Assembly: GCA_963662155.1 (NCBI GenBank)
Contig: OY759263.1
Location: 27,406,048-27,470,047 of the forward strand
DNA length: 64,000 bases
Direction: 5' to 3'
Origin: Lamellibrachia columna
Taxonomy: Eukaryota; Annelida; Polychaeta; Sabellida; Siboglinidae
Shown here one piece after another: positions 56,901 through 63,922 of this stretch. Made by a program: the position numbers and the translations under genes. The notes beneath the pieces are model-generated. The model saw only the letters and a list, made by a program, of their open reading frames with translations, had not been told where the DNA came from and searched no databases. Every line of letters begins with the position of its first letter. The stretch's first letter is position 1.

Positions 56901-59900
56901 CATGCCATAATACAATAGTTTATATGTGATAATATTAATGAGTTATATAACAATTTTTTTATTTCTAGAGGCAAAACATATTTTAGCCTATTTAATATGC
57001 CAATCATTTTTGAACATTTATTAGCTATTTTTTCTGTGTTTTTTCCAATTTAAATTTGAATCCAGGATTAACCCTAAGAAATTAAATTCATCCACTTTTT
57101 CAATATTTGTATTATCTATGTTAAGTGTAAGGGAATATATACCTTTACTGGGGACATGAAAAATCATATATTTAGATTTAGCTTTATTTAGTGATAGTTT
57201 ATTTATTTTTAACCATTCAACAACTTTGGAAAGTTCAGCATTTATTACAGATTCAATTGTGTTATCTTGTGTATTATCCCTAAAAGATGTTAAAGTACTA
57301 AATAATGTTGTGTCATCTGCATACATTATAAATTTAAATATGCTACTAGCTTGTGAGAAGTCATTTATATATATGATAAATAGCAATGGCCCAAGGATTG
57401 AACCTTGTGGGACACCAACTGTTATTGGAAGAATTTCAGACTTTATTTCTTCAATTTCAACATACTGTTTCCGATTACTTAAATAATTTTTTAACAGAAG
57501 TAGACCTGCATCATCAATGCTATAATATCTCAATTTGTTTAATAAAATTGTGTGGTCAATTGTGTCAAAAGCTTTAGAGAGATCGAGAAATATGTTAATT
57601 GGAACGTCATTTTTATCCATTTGCATTACAATTCTATCTACTAGTTCTAGTGCAGCATATTCAGTTGAGTGGTTAGGTCTAAAATCGTACTGATTAGCAA
57701 AAAGCAGTTTAGTATCATTGAAATATGATGATAACTGAGAAAAAATTATTTTCTCTATTACTTTAGCAATCGTTGGAAGTAGAGAAATGGGCCTGTAATT
57801 TTTAAATAATGTAGGATCATCTTTCTTAAATATAGGAATTACTTTGGCAATTTTGAGTTCATCAGGAAAAATTCCTGTGTTTAACACTTGGTTTATTAAT
57901 ATGGTTAATGATTTAATTATAGCAGGTTCAATTATTTTTATTAATTTTGAAGAAATACCATCAAATCCACAACTATTTTTTGTAGGAAGACTTTGTATAG
58001 TTTTCTTTACAGTTTCCTCATCAATATTCTGAAATTTAAGTACCATATTTATGTGTTTATTTAAATAATAACTATAATTTTTATTGCCATCATATTTAAT
58101 ATCATTTGCAATAGTCTGAGCTATGTTTGTGAAAAAAATATTAAATTTATTAGCAATATCTTTTTTATCTGATATTTTATCATCATTTTCTTTAAAGAAT
58201 GTTGGAAATTTGTTTTGTGTTTTTGTCTTAGAGAGAAAATCATTTATAGTTTTCCAAGTATTTCTTATATCGTTTTTGAACATATTAAAACATGATTCAA
58301 AATATATTTGTTTTGCTGCATGAATGTTTGTCTTTAATATTCCATTATATGTTTTAAGGTTAATGCTAATTGTTTCATAGTTCGGTGAATTTGGGTTAGT
58401 TAATTTTAATTGTTTATAAAGTTTATCTCGGTACCGGATTGATTTGAGCAAACCCTGAGTAATCCATGTAGAATTTTTATGCTTATATTTATCAAATTTT
58501 ACTAATTTACCTGGCATGTGCTTATTTTTAGACCGTAAAATTTCTTTAGATATTATATCATGATTTAAATTTGGATTAGCATTTGGGATTTTATTAAGCT
58601 TGTTGTAAATGTCATCTGATTTAATTTCATGTCTAACATTCTGCATTGCCTCTGTGCTTAATATATTTATTTTTACATATTTAGGAGGACATACTGTTTT
58701 TTGGGTAATGCCTAAAATCATGAAGTATGGCTGATGATCAGAGAATCTTTTAGTTAATATCCCTGCCGTACTTTCTAATACAGCTTTACCAAGTTTACAA
58801 AAAAAGTTGTCTATCAGTGTTCCGTTTGTTCTTGTAAATCTAGTGGGAAGAGTTATTTGAGGGTAAAGGCTGTGTGATGTTAAAGTATCAACAAATTTGC
58901 TATAAGTTTCATTTTCATTTATTTTGAGTAAGTTTATATTAAAGTCTCCTGCAATAATTAGCTCATGATTATTATTTTCTAATGATACTACAGTTGATGA
59001 AAATTCATTTATAAAAGAATTTATTTGTTCATTATTTGTTCTTGGTGGTCTATATATGTTCCCGATGGTTAACGATTTTGATAAATTACCACCATTTACT
59101 TTAATTATCAGTCCTTCCCAATGTTCATATATATTAAGATTCATAATTGGTTCTGCTTTATATTTATTATCAATATATATTACTAAACCTCCTTTACTGC
59201 TACAACTTTTACCCTGAGTTATAGCGGTATAACCATGCAACACAAATTGAGAAAAATCATCGCCTTCCGCTTTCCATGACTCTTGTATACATATTATATT
59301 GAATTTAAAATTTATACAATCTAGTTCTTCTATATATGCCTCTAGTTCACTAAATTTAGAATTTAAAGATTGTATATTTGTGCTTAGAATACTAAAATGA
59401 CCTTTGTTTTTCTTAGCGAAATCATTAAACTTGTCAAAATCATAATAAGACGAGCGACGTATTATTTGTAATTCATTAATCTCAGTATCATTTATATCTA
59501 ATATGTCACTTAAACTGTTATGTTGAATACCTCCCAAATATGATAGGAATTGTTCATCAAAGGCCATTTGATTTGCAGTTTTGCATAATATGGACGGTAC
59601 TTTCCATTATATTAATATAATTAATCTGATAAATAATATTTAATATGCTTTGAGAGATATATATTAACAATATTGTTATATTAACTTCCACATTTTTTAA
59701 TAGCGTAATACACAGTAACTGGTGAGTAATTAGGGAGAGACATCGTGTCATTTTGTATGAAAAAGCATAACAACAAAAAGAAAAGAAAAATGGTAACGAA
59801 GATTTGGATCAACTTCGTGAGAAATTCCAAGGAGAAAAAAAAGTAGTTAACTTAGACGTATCTTTGCATAAGTTTAGCTTATTCCAAGTTGTAGGGCAAT

Positions 59901-62900
59901 ATCACCAACAACAATCACCAACATACAAAATAAAAAAATTAAAAATTAAAACAATATCGCTATGGTCATACAGCGGCAAGTATAAGCTGGTGATGCGATT
60001 CGTATAAGCCAATTTTAACGCCGTGAAAACATGTATGCAGTCTATTACGCAAGGCATCCAGTCCTATGTAATGTAATATGAGAATAATGTGATTAAATAA
60101 AAAATAAACTACCTTTATGGTCAAATAACAACATGTATAAACCACGACAATCAATCGCGTGAATACAGTAGTTCACAAATAATGTCATACATATAATATA
60201 TAAATGTCATCCACAAATAATGTCATACATATATGTTCATATATAATGGATAGTATTACTGTAACACAGTATACTTATTCAAAAAAAAAATAAATAAAAT
60301 AAATAATAATAATACAAAATCCTGTTATGATCATTTAGCGGCATGTATAAGCCAATGTCTATGTCCGACTTCAACACCGTGTAAAGGTGTGAATATGTTT
60401 ATGCACAAATGCTTATGCATAGTGTAACTGCACAAGGTGTCAGACACTTTTCACACAATTGTCATTGTTCAGACGACTGTCGCAGAAGCCGCGAAGCATT
60501 GATCTTGTCTCGTTTGCACTTGGCGAACTTTCATGTTTAGAGTTTTCATTAAAATGTTTCCATTAAATGACCAGCAGTCTGCAATATTCCCAGCTTTCTT
60601 CAGTTTCCGCAACTCAAAAAGTAGCCCCGCTCGTTGGTTGGTTAGATCTTCATTTACGAAGATACGATGCGTTTCCGTTGTTGCATTGTGCGTTTTAAGG
60701 TTGGCCCGGGTTTTAAACACGGCATCACGACGACGCTCCGATTTAAATCGCACTATGACTGTGCGCGGGCGTCCCTCAGGAATAAGTCGTCCAATTCTGT
60801 GCGCTCGTTCAATTTCCTCGGTTTGCATTTTGGGAATTAACTTCATGTTGTCGTTTAGAATACGCAAGAGTTCCTTTTCGAGTTCTGGTGTACCAACAGC
60901 CTCTGAGATTCCTTCGAATCTGAGATTTGCTCTTCTGCTATATTGTTCTAGCCTGTCATTTTGTAGTTCTAGAGACACTACTCTCTTTTCCAGGTCGGTT
61001 ATTCTATTTTCTTTCTGTTCAGTTTCTTTGTATAACTGTTCAATCTTTGCGGTAAGTAAGTCAAGCTTATCAGAAAGTTCCTGTGGATATAAACTACTTT
61101 TCAAAGTTTTAAGAACATCATGGTCTGAGAGAATTTCAGCGAAAGCTACCTTTAGCACATCAACATCCAAGCCACTGACATGTGTGGCAGTGGCAGAGTT
61201 GCCCTTCCGTTGGCCGGGCATCTCTCAGGTGTGCCTTGCTGAACACGTGTTGTCTGTAAATGTGATCACTCAACCGAAACAAGCAGCAACAGAGAAAAAC
61301 GGCCTCCTACCATATGTAAACCTTTCATATGATTGCCCAATCACATCATCGCATTCTCCATCTTCCAGCAGAGCAGCCCTTGCCCAAACAAAGACCAAAA
61401 AAGACGTCTAATTTCACTTAAAACTACACACTTTTTCCCCAGTCGTCGAAACACGTCAGCACGCGGCGGTGGCCATCTTAGAGATCTGTGATAATGTGTT
61501 ATGAATGCCGTGAACCCACAGTTTCTTCTACAAATGGACATACTCTATTAGTATGAGATGTAAATAGTTGAAGAATGTGTTTGTGAAACTCTTGAAGCAG
61601 GCAAGGCAACATAACGGCTAAGATAATATATTTCTACAGAGGTAAAACTACGTTGAAGGAACTCCTTATATGTTATTCTAGAAAGAGCCATAGTTCTGCA
61701 GGAATTATTTTTATGATGTCTTAATCATTTTTACAAAGAAACAATATGGTAACCTGAACAATTTTAGAACTAATTCACACATTTAATAAAAAAATTGTAA
61801 GCAGTTTAGTGATGCTTTGTTTATGTATGAAGCCCTGTTGTTATTTTCGATTTACTATTTCAGTCATACAAATTGTGGACTAGTAGATTTTACTTTTCCT
61901 GAAATGGAACCTTGTGTTTTTGCAATGTTAGATGTAAAACCAGTGATAGCAGATAACTGTTCTCTGCCTCATGTCTGTATAGATACCAACAGATCCTGCG
62001 ATATCATATCGAACACAATGAACATTCACACATCATTGAGACCTGCAAGAAGTTTGGGTGAGTCGAATAGTTAATCAGTCATAAAGGACTCTCTCTTTCT
62101 CTCTATATATATATCACATTATCAATGTGACTAACACTGTCAACATCAAATCCAGTAAAACCATTTAAAGAGATGTGGTTACAAATATTAGATGAGCAAC
62201 ATTCATTATAGAGGAGTGCACGTGTATCTGCATGTGCATGCATGTAGGTACACTTGTTGTCTGTGTATGCGTGACTGTTTACTACTGAAAACACACCAGT
62301 GTAAATTGCCATTTAGATTCTATGTGTATTCCATAACTTCCTGTACAAACAGTCCTGTTCTTTTATAAAAATAAATGGATAAAATTCTGTTGATTCATTT
62401 TCTACGCACACTTGCACGCATGCACACAACACCAAACACACACACACCACACACACTCCACACTCACCACAAACATACACCACGCACACTACATGCACCA
62501 CACATGCACACACGTTTGGCTGCAGTTTATGTAATGTTATTCCACACAGGCCAGTTCTAAGTATCCCAGTGAATTGGAACCGTGCCTTGTGTTGCAGCCA
62601 GTACGACTCCAACTTGTGGATCCAGGCCCTGGCGTACTTTGCCCACAAGGAGGAAGACTGTAAACAACAGATTGTCGAAGTCCTTGCTCATATCCTTACT
62701 GCTGTGTTATACAAAAATGAAGTCACTTGCAAATAAGTGTAGTGTACAGATTATTACAGCTGTTTTCTTGACAACACTGGTGATGTGGGATGATTATCAC
62801 TTGTGATAAGGTGTGACCTCGGTTAGAGTGTGACCTCGGCTAGGTTGTGACCTCAGCTAGGGTGGAACTTCAGCTAGGGTGGGACCTCAGCTAGGTGTGA

Positions 62901-63922
62901 CCTCAGTCATGGTGTGACCTCAGTTAGGGTGTGACTTCGGCTAAGTTGTGACCTCAGCTAGGGGGACAAACATCAAATCGATCTTTGCAATTATGGTTCC
63001 TCTGATAACAGTGTACAGTTGACCTTAACATATGGTACATATAGACAAGAACAACCTACTACCCCCACTGCGGGTGGTACAGACATTAGCACACAATTCG
63101 ACAGCCACACTGGCTGTAGTGAAGGTCAGTCCATTGTCATTGTTGTGGGTGAAAGGTTGTCTGAAACAACCAGAACTGAACTAACTGATAACTGCTATGG
63201 CACAATGTTACAAAAATATATCTTCTGAGGTCTTAGAAGAGGTACAGGATTTGAATCCGGGATCAGGCACTAATCTGGTCATTCAATAAAACTAGATGGA
63301 ATTAGTCACCTAGCACCAAGGCATTTCGGAAGGAAGTTATTGTGTTTTTTTGTCAAATTGTGGCAATTCCAAACAGTTCTTGATTCATTCTACGTGGTGC
63401 ATTTATAATTTGCTAATATGATCCACAACATAAGCAATGTGACATAACTCTAACAGTTTAGTTTGTCTAACATCTTTCTAAGAAGACAGTGAATAGACCC
63501 TTTTATAAAAATAATTTAGATATGTAAACGGGGAGACTGTAATAACAAATTACATGAGTTAAGAAAACTACCGTGCTGTCATAATTATTGTCACCATGTT
63601 GCAGACTAATGAAATTGAATATTCCAACACATTGTTTGTCTAATATTCAATTGTTTCTGCTGTGAAAGCACACAAAACAAGGAATAAGAGACAACATTAT
63701 TATTTTATACTACTATAAAAATCATTGGGATTGTGAAATCTGGAAATATAAAACGGTCATAGTGAGAGCGTGACGATGACGACTGTGAGGTGTCTGACAG
63801 GACTACATCACACGCCGCCTCGAGCAGCAGACGAACTTGATCAAGGAGGACGAGCGACTGATCCAGCAGTACCGTGACGACACCGAAAAGATGAGGGACC
63901 ACATTGAGGAACTCAAGACTAG
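29497..63922 (+). CDS. VPS11: VPS11, HOPS/CORVET core subunit, 3'-partial, 25 exons in window
   Basis: Exons: 29497-29511, 30535-30609, 31347-31520, 31986-32036, 32898-32963, 33580-33677, 34735-34885, 38017-38100, 38715-38851, 40803-40950, 41758-41837, 42718-42792, 43272-43350, 44291-44437, 45355-45546, 46715-46820, 47452-47481, 48715-48818, 49276-49359, 54607-54657, 55547-55635, 61983-62057, 62598-62689, 63039-63124, 63801-63922 (2411 nt, about 803 codons). The protein tethers endosomes and lysosomes before SNARE fusion. Start MTFLQ+WRKFNFFDKE matches the family. The N-terminal beta-propeller includes VTHLYQLKQHNIL, LTVHENLNHMAVGF and YFYQMDERGPC. The alpha-solenoid includes EKDTQTKLETLFKKNL, SKGDHNGAIQQYI, SSRIHNLTAYLEAL and DVETAIRVCRSAGYY. 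A coiled coil starts in the last exon (DDTEKMRDHIEELK). The family's RING-H2 end (about 125 residues) would lie past 64000. All phases agree. The intron 62690-63038 is AT-AC; the rest are GT-AG. Confidence 0.95.
29912..30386. mobile_element. hAT-like MITE in VPS11 intron 1
   Basis: TAGGGGTGTAACAATA at the left and ACACCCCTA at the right are inverted. Subterminal regions are packed with ACTATTGCAATAGT-type palindromes. TTCATCAT occurs at 29904-29911 and 30387-30394, a perfect 8-bp duplication if the left end carries five extra bases (TACTT) before TAGGGG. Confidence 0.75.
30633..31067. mobile_element. hAT-like MITE (435 bp) in VPS11 intron 2
   Basis: The left end CAGACTTGGGTCAGTTACAA is inverted at the right (TGTAATTGACCTCAAGTCTG). 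Flanking CATCAGAC and CATCATAC match at 7 of 8 positions. The interior has many GGAATTGGTAT/ATTGGAATTG motifs. It begins 23 bp after the donor of exon 30535-30609. Confidence 0.85.
32124..32451. mobile_element. PIF/Harbinger-like MITE, copy 2
   Basis: Inverted ends: CTGTTCACAATTGTTGACA on the left and TGTTGACAATTGTGAACATG on the right. A second inner pair is TTTGTACAAAAGTGTATTAA / TTAATACACTTTGTATAAAT. The interior shares GGTCAAGGCC, TGGAACTACTATTGTTTTAA and TGGAAAATTATCAA with 55701-55993. Borders approximate; in VPS11 intron 4. Confidence 0.8.
35231..37225. repeat. 95-bp satellite array, 21 copies
   Basis: Exact 95-bp period with very few differences between units. Each unit starts GTTTCGAATGATTGCATCC and holds two hairpin-forming inverted repeats: CCATCC-(8 nt)-GGATGG and GGCAG-(13 nt)-CTGCC. 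Variation is mostly CCTATT/CCAATT, AGCTGT/AGCGGT and CCCAAT/CCCAGT. It fills the middle of VPS11 intron 7. Near-identity implies recent amplification or ongoing homogenisation. Confidence 0.97.
37790..37940. repeat. AATTCCAATTCC-rich remnant of a hAT-like MITE
   Basis: Clustered TCAATTCCAATTCCAGACAA units and their complement GAAATTGGAATTGAG resemble the subterminal motifs of 30633-31067. No clean termini. Confidence 0.5.
38363..38714. repeat. 43-bp tandem array ending at the VPS11 exon 9 acceptor
   Basis: Eight units of GTTGCAATGTTTACTGTCAA, TAATATTTCCCATTGTCTATC. The final unit supplies the real acceptor ATTGCAG at 38714. At least three internal units also read TTGCAG, i.e. potential competing acceptors. 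Confidence 0.93.
38936..39357. repeat. 25-bp tandem array, 17 copies
   Basis: Unit TGATTCATGTGGTACTCCCC plus TTACA, repeated 17 times with only CAT/CGT and TTAC/TCAC changes. In VPS11 intron 9, starting about 85 bp after the donor. Confidence 0.97.
39831..40295 (+). mobile_element. LINE C-terminal fragment with frame break
   Basis: 39831-40067 and 40104-40295 together show the tail of a non-LTR RT ORF: SLDRLDVIQRRAVNII, QRREVGALTLFH, then in another frame HRNAPTLFSCMLPPPPVV and LPPLESTPRGN. Dead 5'-truncated copy in VPS11 intron 9. Its family differs from the CR1-like copies at 6675 and 45851. Confidence 0.75.
40480..40645 (+). mobile_element. Short LINE C-terminal tail
   Basis: NLGKCFSVAASRVWNELPS, then LRNHLKLKTYLVQIAF is the stereotyped end of CR1/Jockey-group RT ORFs (the FSVAAPRLWNSLP box). 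Only about 55 residues survive. It lies between the previous fragment and exon 40803-40950. Confidence 0.75.
41181..41430. repeat. 15-bp array, 15 perfect TGACGTCTACATCTG copies
   Basis: Units are identical from 41196 to 41420, with TGATGT variants at both ends. The 15-nt period keeps open frames in several readings, so the long frame here is not a gene. Each unit carries TGACGTC, a CRE/ATF half-site-like motif. In VPS11 intron 10. Confidence 0.97.
41958..42488. mobile_element. Tc1/mariner-like palindromic MITE (531 bp)
   Basis: The left CCATATTGGACCTATTAAGC and right GCTTAATAGGTCGAATACGG ends are inverted repeats flanked by TA (41956-41957, 42489-42490). The inverted similarity continues inward for about 170 bp (TGGCACCACTGTT / AAGTGGTGCCAACTG; GGATCCATAATTGTAAT / ATTACAATAATTATGGATCC), giving a long snap-back structure. 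Family member of 23870-24115. In VPS11 intron 11. Confidence 0.88.
43585..43790 (-). mobile_element. tRNA-derived SINE-like element, copy B
   Basis: Shares GTGCGGGATCTTTTA, CTGAAAGACACA and CAAAGTGGGGTGAATGAAAT with 12215-12430. On the - strand it reads like a decayed tRNA: GTGGTCAGAACGTCGGA, an anticodon-loop-like TTGTCAA, then GGATTTGAGTC (degraded B-box). The order fits a tRNA head followed by a SINE body. In VPS11 intron 13. Confidence 0.65.
44940..45150. repeat. GTGCATGC/GTGTGCGTGC-rich simple repeat
   Basis: Interspersed TGTGTGCGTG, GCATGCATGC and TGTATGTGTG stretches, with open frames on both strands that are artefacts. In VPS11 intron 14. Confidence 0.9.
45137..45354 (-). mobile_element. 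LINE C-terminal tail beside VPS11 exon 15
   Basis: On the - strand: RQTGIQFHSGISTLWNSLPL, then SVKLAGN and FPRQLKTHLFKLAY, the closing motif of a CR1/Jockey-type RT ORF. Its upstream portion is duplicated with, and merges into, the acceptor region of exon 45355-45546. Confidence 0.75.
45851..46180 (+). mobile_element. Diverged CR1-like fragment, same family as 6675-7672
   Basis: [35 protein letters not shown] resembles the CR1-like tail at about 7430-7520. It is followed by a 3'-UTR remnant AACAGCTTCCTTGTTTACG and CACAATCTTGTTAGA. Contains stops. In VPS11 intron 15. Confidence 0.75.
46860..47115 (-). mobile_element. RTE-type LINE C-terminal fragment
   Basis: The - strand encodes RKPGTLKNSWRRSVAKEIKK, HGTSWTEMKKAANSRVHW, the stereotyped tail (GRPRxTWRRxxExE...W..L...AxDRxxW) of RTE-like endonuclease-RT proteins, with an indel near the G-run at 47029-47035. 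In VPS11 intron 16. Confidence 0.78.
47452..47481 (+). other. 30-nt VPS11 microexon
   Basis: Acceptor TTTCAG precedes 47452 and donor GTAAGT follows 47481. The phase (1 in, 1 out) fits exons 46715-46820 and 48715-48818, so the exon can be included or skipped without a frameshift. It encodes about PLVDIANLEG in a linker that varies between species (after LCTDYRPS in the family). It could be alternatively spliced. Support is splice consensus and phase only. Confidence 0.6.
47606..47806. mobile_element. Palindromic MITE (about 201 bp)
   Basis: The left arm AGGGTTGGTCTATTGTCACA, ACTAGCTATTTGGAGCATGC is inverted at the right (GAGCATGCTCCATATAGCTA, GTTGTGAT, AACCCT). Arms are about 50 nt. Each arm has its own small palindrome, GGAGCATGCTCC. 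Target duplication not clear. In VPS11 intron 17. Confidence 0.82.
49433..50978. mobile_element. hAT-like non-autonomous element with AGTAAAAGTA subterminal repeats
   Basis: The left end CAGGGTTGACTGAATTACTT and the inverted right end (ACTTCGTTACATGCCAACCT, CTG) are similar terminal repeats. Dense ACTTGAGTAAAAGTA motifs lie at 49453-49600 and, inverted, at 50805-50965. No transposase frame. The left flank is TTGGATCC; the expected duplication is missing at the right because the element abuts the 66/67-bp minisatellite there. Confidence 0.7.
50970..53830. repeat. 66/67-bp minisatellite, about 43 copies
   Basis: Unit: ACCTCCGTGTCTCTCCTCAC, CACGTCTCTCATTCTTAACC, TTTGCCGTCCCCTCCACAAC, CTCTGTC. 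Two length classes alternate: TTTGCCGTCC (67 bp) and TTTCTGTCC (66 bp). The 66-bp class keeps frame; the 67-bp class shifts it, so open frames break in a staggered pattern on both strands. The - strand reading resembles an RTE LINE tail (see 53825-53940). In VPS11 intron 19. Confidence 0.97.
53825..53940 (-). mobile_element. RTE LINE tail adjoining the minisatellite, its likely source
   Basis: The - strand reads RLRRVGHLVHREEHNVIKK, VWRLLVDGRHSKERQRLRM and continues directly into the repeat unit (RYVVRRDTEVTEVVEG). This follows the order of the RTE-type tail (LRWxGHV...GRRxxGRPxxRWxDVVRxDxE). An imperfect TA tract follows at 53942-53975. Confidence 0.75.
53976..54135 (+). pseudogene. Decayed partial copies of VPS11 exon 19 and its donor
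   Basis: Three pieces resemble the end of exon 49276-49359 (CACGAGTATGTGCACGAGAA, GGAAATATCA|GTGAGTGG): CTTCACAAATATATGCATGA, GAAAGAAACATCA at about 53980-54012; GTAAGAAATATCTGTGAGTT, GAATGTGT at about 54051-54078; CAGTATGTGCTTGAGAAAGA at about 54102-54121. None has a usable acceptor plus frame. They sit about 4.6 kb downstream, in intron 19. Confidence 0.65.
55701..55993. mobile_element. PIF/Harbinger-like MITE (293 bp) with TTA duplication
   Basis: Ends GGGGCCATTCACAAATGTCA and TGAACAATTTTGAATGGCCC(C) are inverted. TTA flanks both sides (55698-55700, 55994-55996), the 3-bp duplication typical of PIF/Harbinger. The best preserved of three copies (others near 5965 and 32124). In VPS11 intron 21, 65 bp after the donor. 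Confidence 0.88.
56429..57018 (-). pseudogene. C-terminal part of LINE ORF2, separated by frameshift
   Basis: About 195 residues with the post-RT region HINYCIMAWGYKGNRLIKIQ, KRAVRIITLSGYNSHTEPL and a Cys-bearing end (CTLPNCYSCHQNQQC). In intact relatives this is continuous with the RT domain. The break may be a true mutation or a sequencing error in an A-run. Confidence 0.85.
57021..59567 (-). CDS. LINE ORF2: AP endonuclease and reverse transcriptase, frameshifted near its 3' end
   Basis: 848 residues in one frame. The N-terminal endonuclease has LSTNIQSLNSKFSEL, ICIQESW, IIAGDFNINLL and the catalytic SDHQPYF. The reverse transcriptase has IPIFKKDDPTLFKNYRPISL, IFLDLSKAFDTIDHTILLNK, GVPQGSILGPLLF and the active-site box MYADDTTLF. 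The frame stops after NLNWKKH in an A-rich run near 57040, and the usual C-terminal region resumes in another frame (next entry), consistent with a one-base indel in the homopolymer. Key catalytic motifs are intact. The clade looks like L2/CR1 group, unresolved further. Confidence 0.92.
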   Translation of the reverse strand: MAFDEQFLSYLGGIQHNSLSDILDINDTEINELQIIRRSSYYDFDKFNDFAKKNKGHFSILSTNIQSLNSKFSELEAYIEELDCINFKFNIICIQESWKAEGDDFSQFVLHGYTAITQGKSCSSKGGLVIYIDNKYKAEPIMNLNIYEHWEGLIIKVNGGNLSKSLTIGNIYRPPRTNNEQINSFINEFSSTVVSLENNNHELIIAGDFNINLLKINENETYSKFVDTLTSHSLYPQITLPTRFTRTNGTLIDNFFCKLGKAVLESTAGILTKRFSDHQPYFMILGITQKTVCPPKYVKINILSTEAMQNVRHEIKSDDIYNKLNKIPNANPNLNHDIISKEILRSKNKHMPGKLVKFDKYKHKNSTWITQGLLKSIRYRDKLYKQLKLTNPNSPNYETISINLKTYNGILKTNIHAAKQIYFESCFNMFKNDIRNTWKTINDFLSKTKTQNKFPTFFKENDDKISDKKDIANKFNIFFTNIAQTIANDIKYDGNKNYSYYLNKHINMVLKFQNIDEETVKKTIQSLPTKNSCGFDGISSKLIKIIEPAIIKSLTILINQVLNTGIFPDELKIAKVIPIFKKDDPTLFKNYRPISLLPTIAKVIEKIIFSQLSSYFNDTKLLFANQYDFRPNHSTEYAALELVDRIVMQMDKNDVPINIFLDLSKAFDTIDHTILLNKLRYYSIDDAGLLLLKNYLSNRKQYVEIEEIKSEILPITVGVPQGSILGPLLFIIYINDFSQASSIFKFIMYADDTTLFSTLTSFRDNTQDNTIESVINAELSKVVEWLKINKLSLNKAKSKYMIFHVPSKGIYSLTLNIDNTNIEKVDEFNFLGLILDSNLNWKKHRKNS
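60469..61221 (-). CDS. LINE ORF1 protein (coiled coil plus L1-type RNA-binding domain)
   Basis: 250 residues. A heptad-rich segment (about 55-95: KIEQLYKETEQKENRITDLE, KRVVSLELQNDRLEQ) is followed by YSRRANLRFEGI and IERAHRIGR, then RPRTVIVRFKSERRRDAVF. This layout matches the trimeric coiled coil, RRM and C-terminal domain of L1-type (Transposase_22) ORF1 proteins, nucleic-acid chaperones that coat LINE RNA. The N-terminus MPGQRKGNSA is basic. It is upstream of ORF2 on the same strand and presumed part of the same element. An open frame on the opposite strand (60533-61411) is a shadow. Confidence 0.85.
   Translation of the reverse strand: MPGQRKGNSATATHVSGLDVDVLKVAFAEILSDHDVLKTLKSSLYPQELSDKLDLLTAKIEQLYKETEQKENRITDLEKRVVSLELQNDRLEQYSRRANLRFEGISEAVGTPELEKELLRILNDNMKLIPKMQTEEIERAHRIGRLIPEGRPRTVIVRFKSERRRDAVFKTRANLKTHNATTETHRIFVNEDLTNQRAGLLFELRKLKKAGNIADCWSFNGNILMKTLNMKVRQVQTRQDQCFAASATVV
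62400..62520. repeat. (CA)-rich simple repeat
   Basis: CACACACCACACACACTCCA and similar blocks in VPS11 intron 22, about 80 bp upstream of exon 62598. Confidence 0.9.
62690..63038 (+). other. Candidate U12-type AT-AC intron of VPS11 (intron 23)
   Basis: The conserved coding run VEVLAH... / ...DKNNLLPPLRVVQTLAHNST joins in frame only if the intron begins ATATCCTTA at 62690 and ends AC at 63037-63038. The 5' site matches the U12 consensus ATATCCTTT at 8 of 9 positions. CCTTAAC at 63023-63029 matches the U12 branch-site core TTCCTTAAC, and its branch A (63028) is 10 nt before the 3' end, within the short window typical of minor-class introns. Using these ends restores H (C+AT), I, D, K in the family order. 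No GT-AG alternative giving that peptide was found. The 349-nt intron also holds a minisatellite (62813-62962). Confidence 0.85.
62813..62962. repeat. About 18-bp minisatellite inside the AT-AC intron
   Basis: About nine diverged units of GTGTGACCTCAGCTAGG. Each contains TGACCT, and several read GTGACCTC. It occupies about 40% of the 349-nt minor-class intron. Confidence 0.88.

Larger units (their letters stand above)
56112..61545 (-). mobile_element. Near-full-length L2/CR1-like LINE in VPS11 intron 21
   Basis: On the - strand, in 5'-3' order: putative 5' UTR (to about 61545), ORF1 (61221-60469), a roughly 900-nt linker, ORF2 (59567-57021, continuing in another frame to 56429), and a 3' UTR ending in a (TTCTTG)n tail (complement at 56107-56135). 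A microsatellite tail instead of poly(A) fits L2/CR1-group elements. The linker contains internal duplications (TCACAAATAATGTCATACAT-like at about 60173 and 60211; TATAAGCCAAT segments at about 60005 and 60347). Coding integrity makes it the youngest-looking element here. 5' border approximate. Confidence 0.85.

Noticed and set aside
60533..61411. 292-codon + strand frame
   Set aside because: Antisense shadow of the LINE ORF1 coiled-coil protein.
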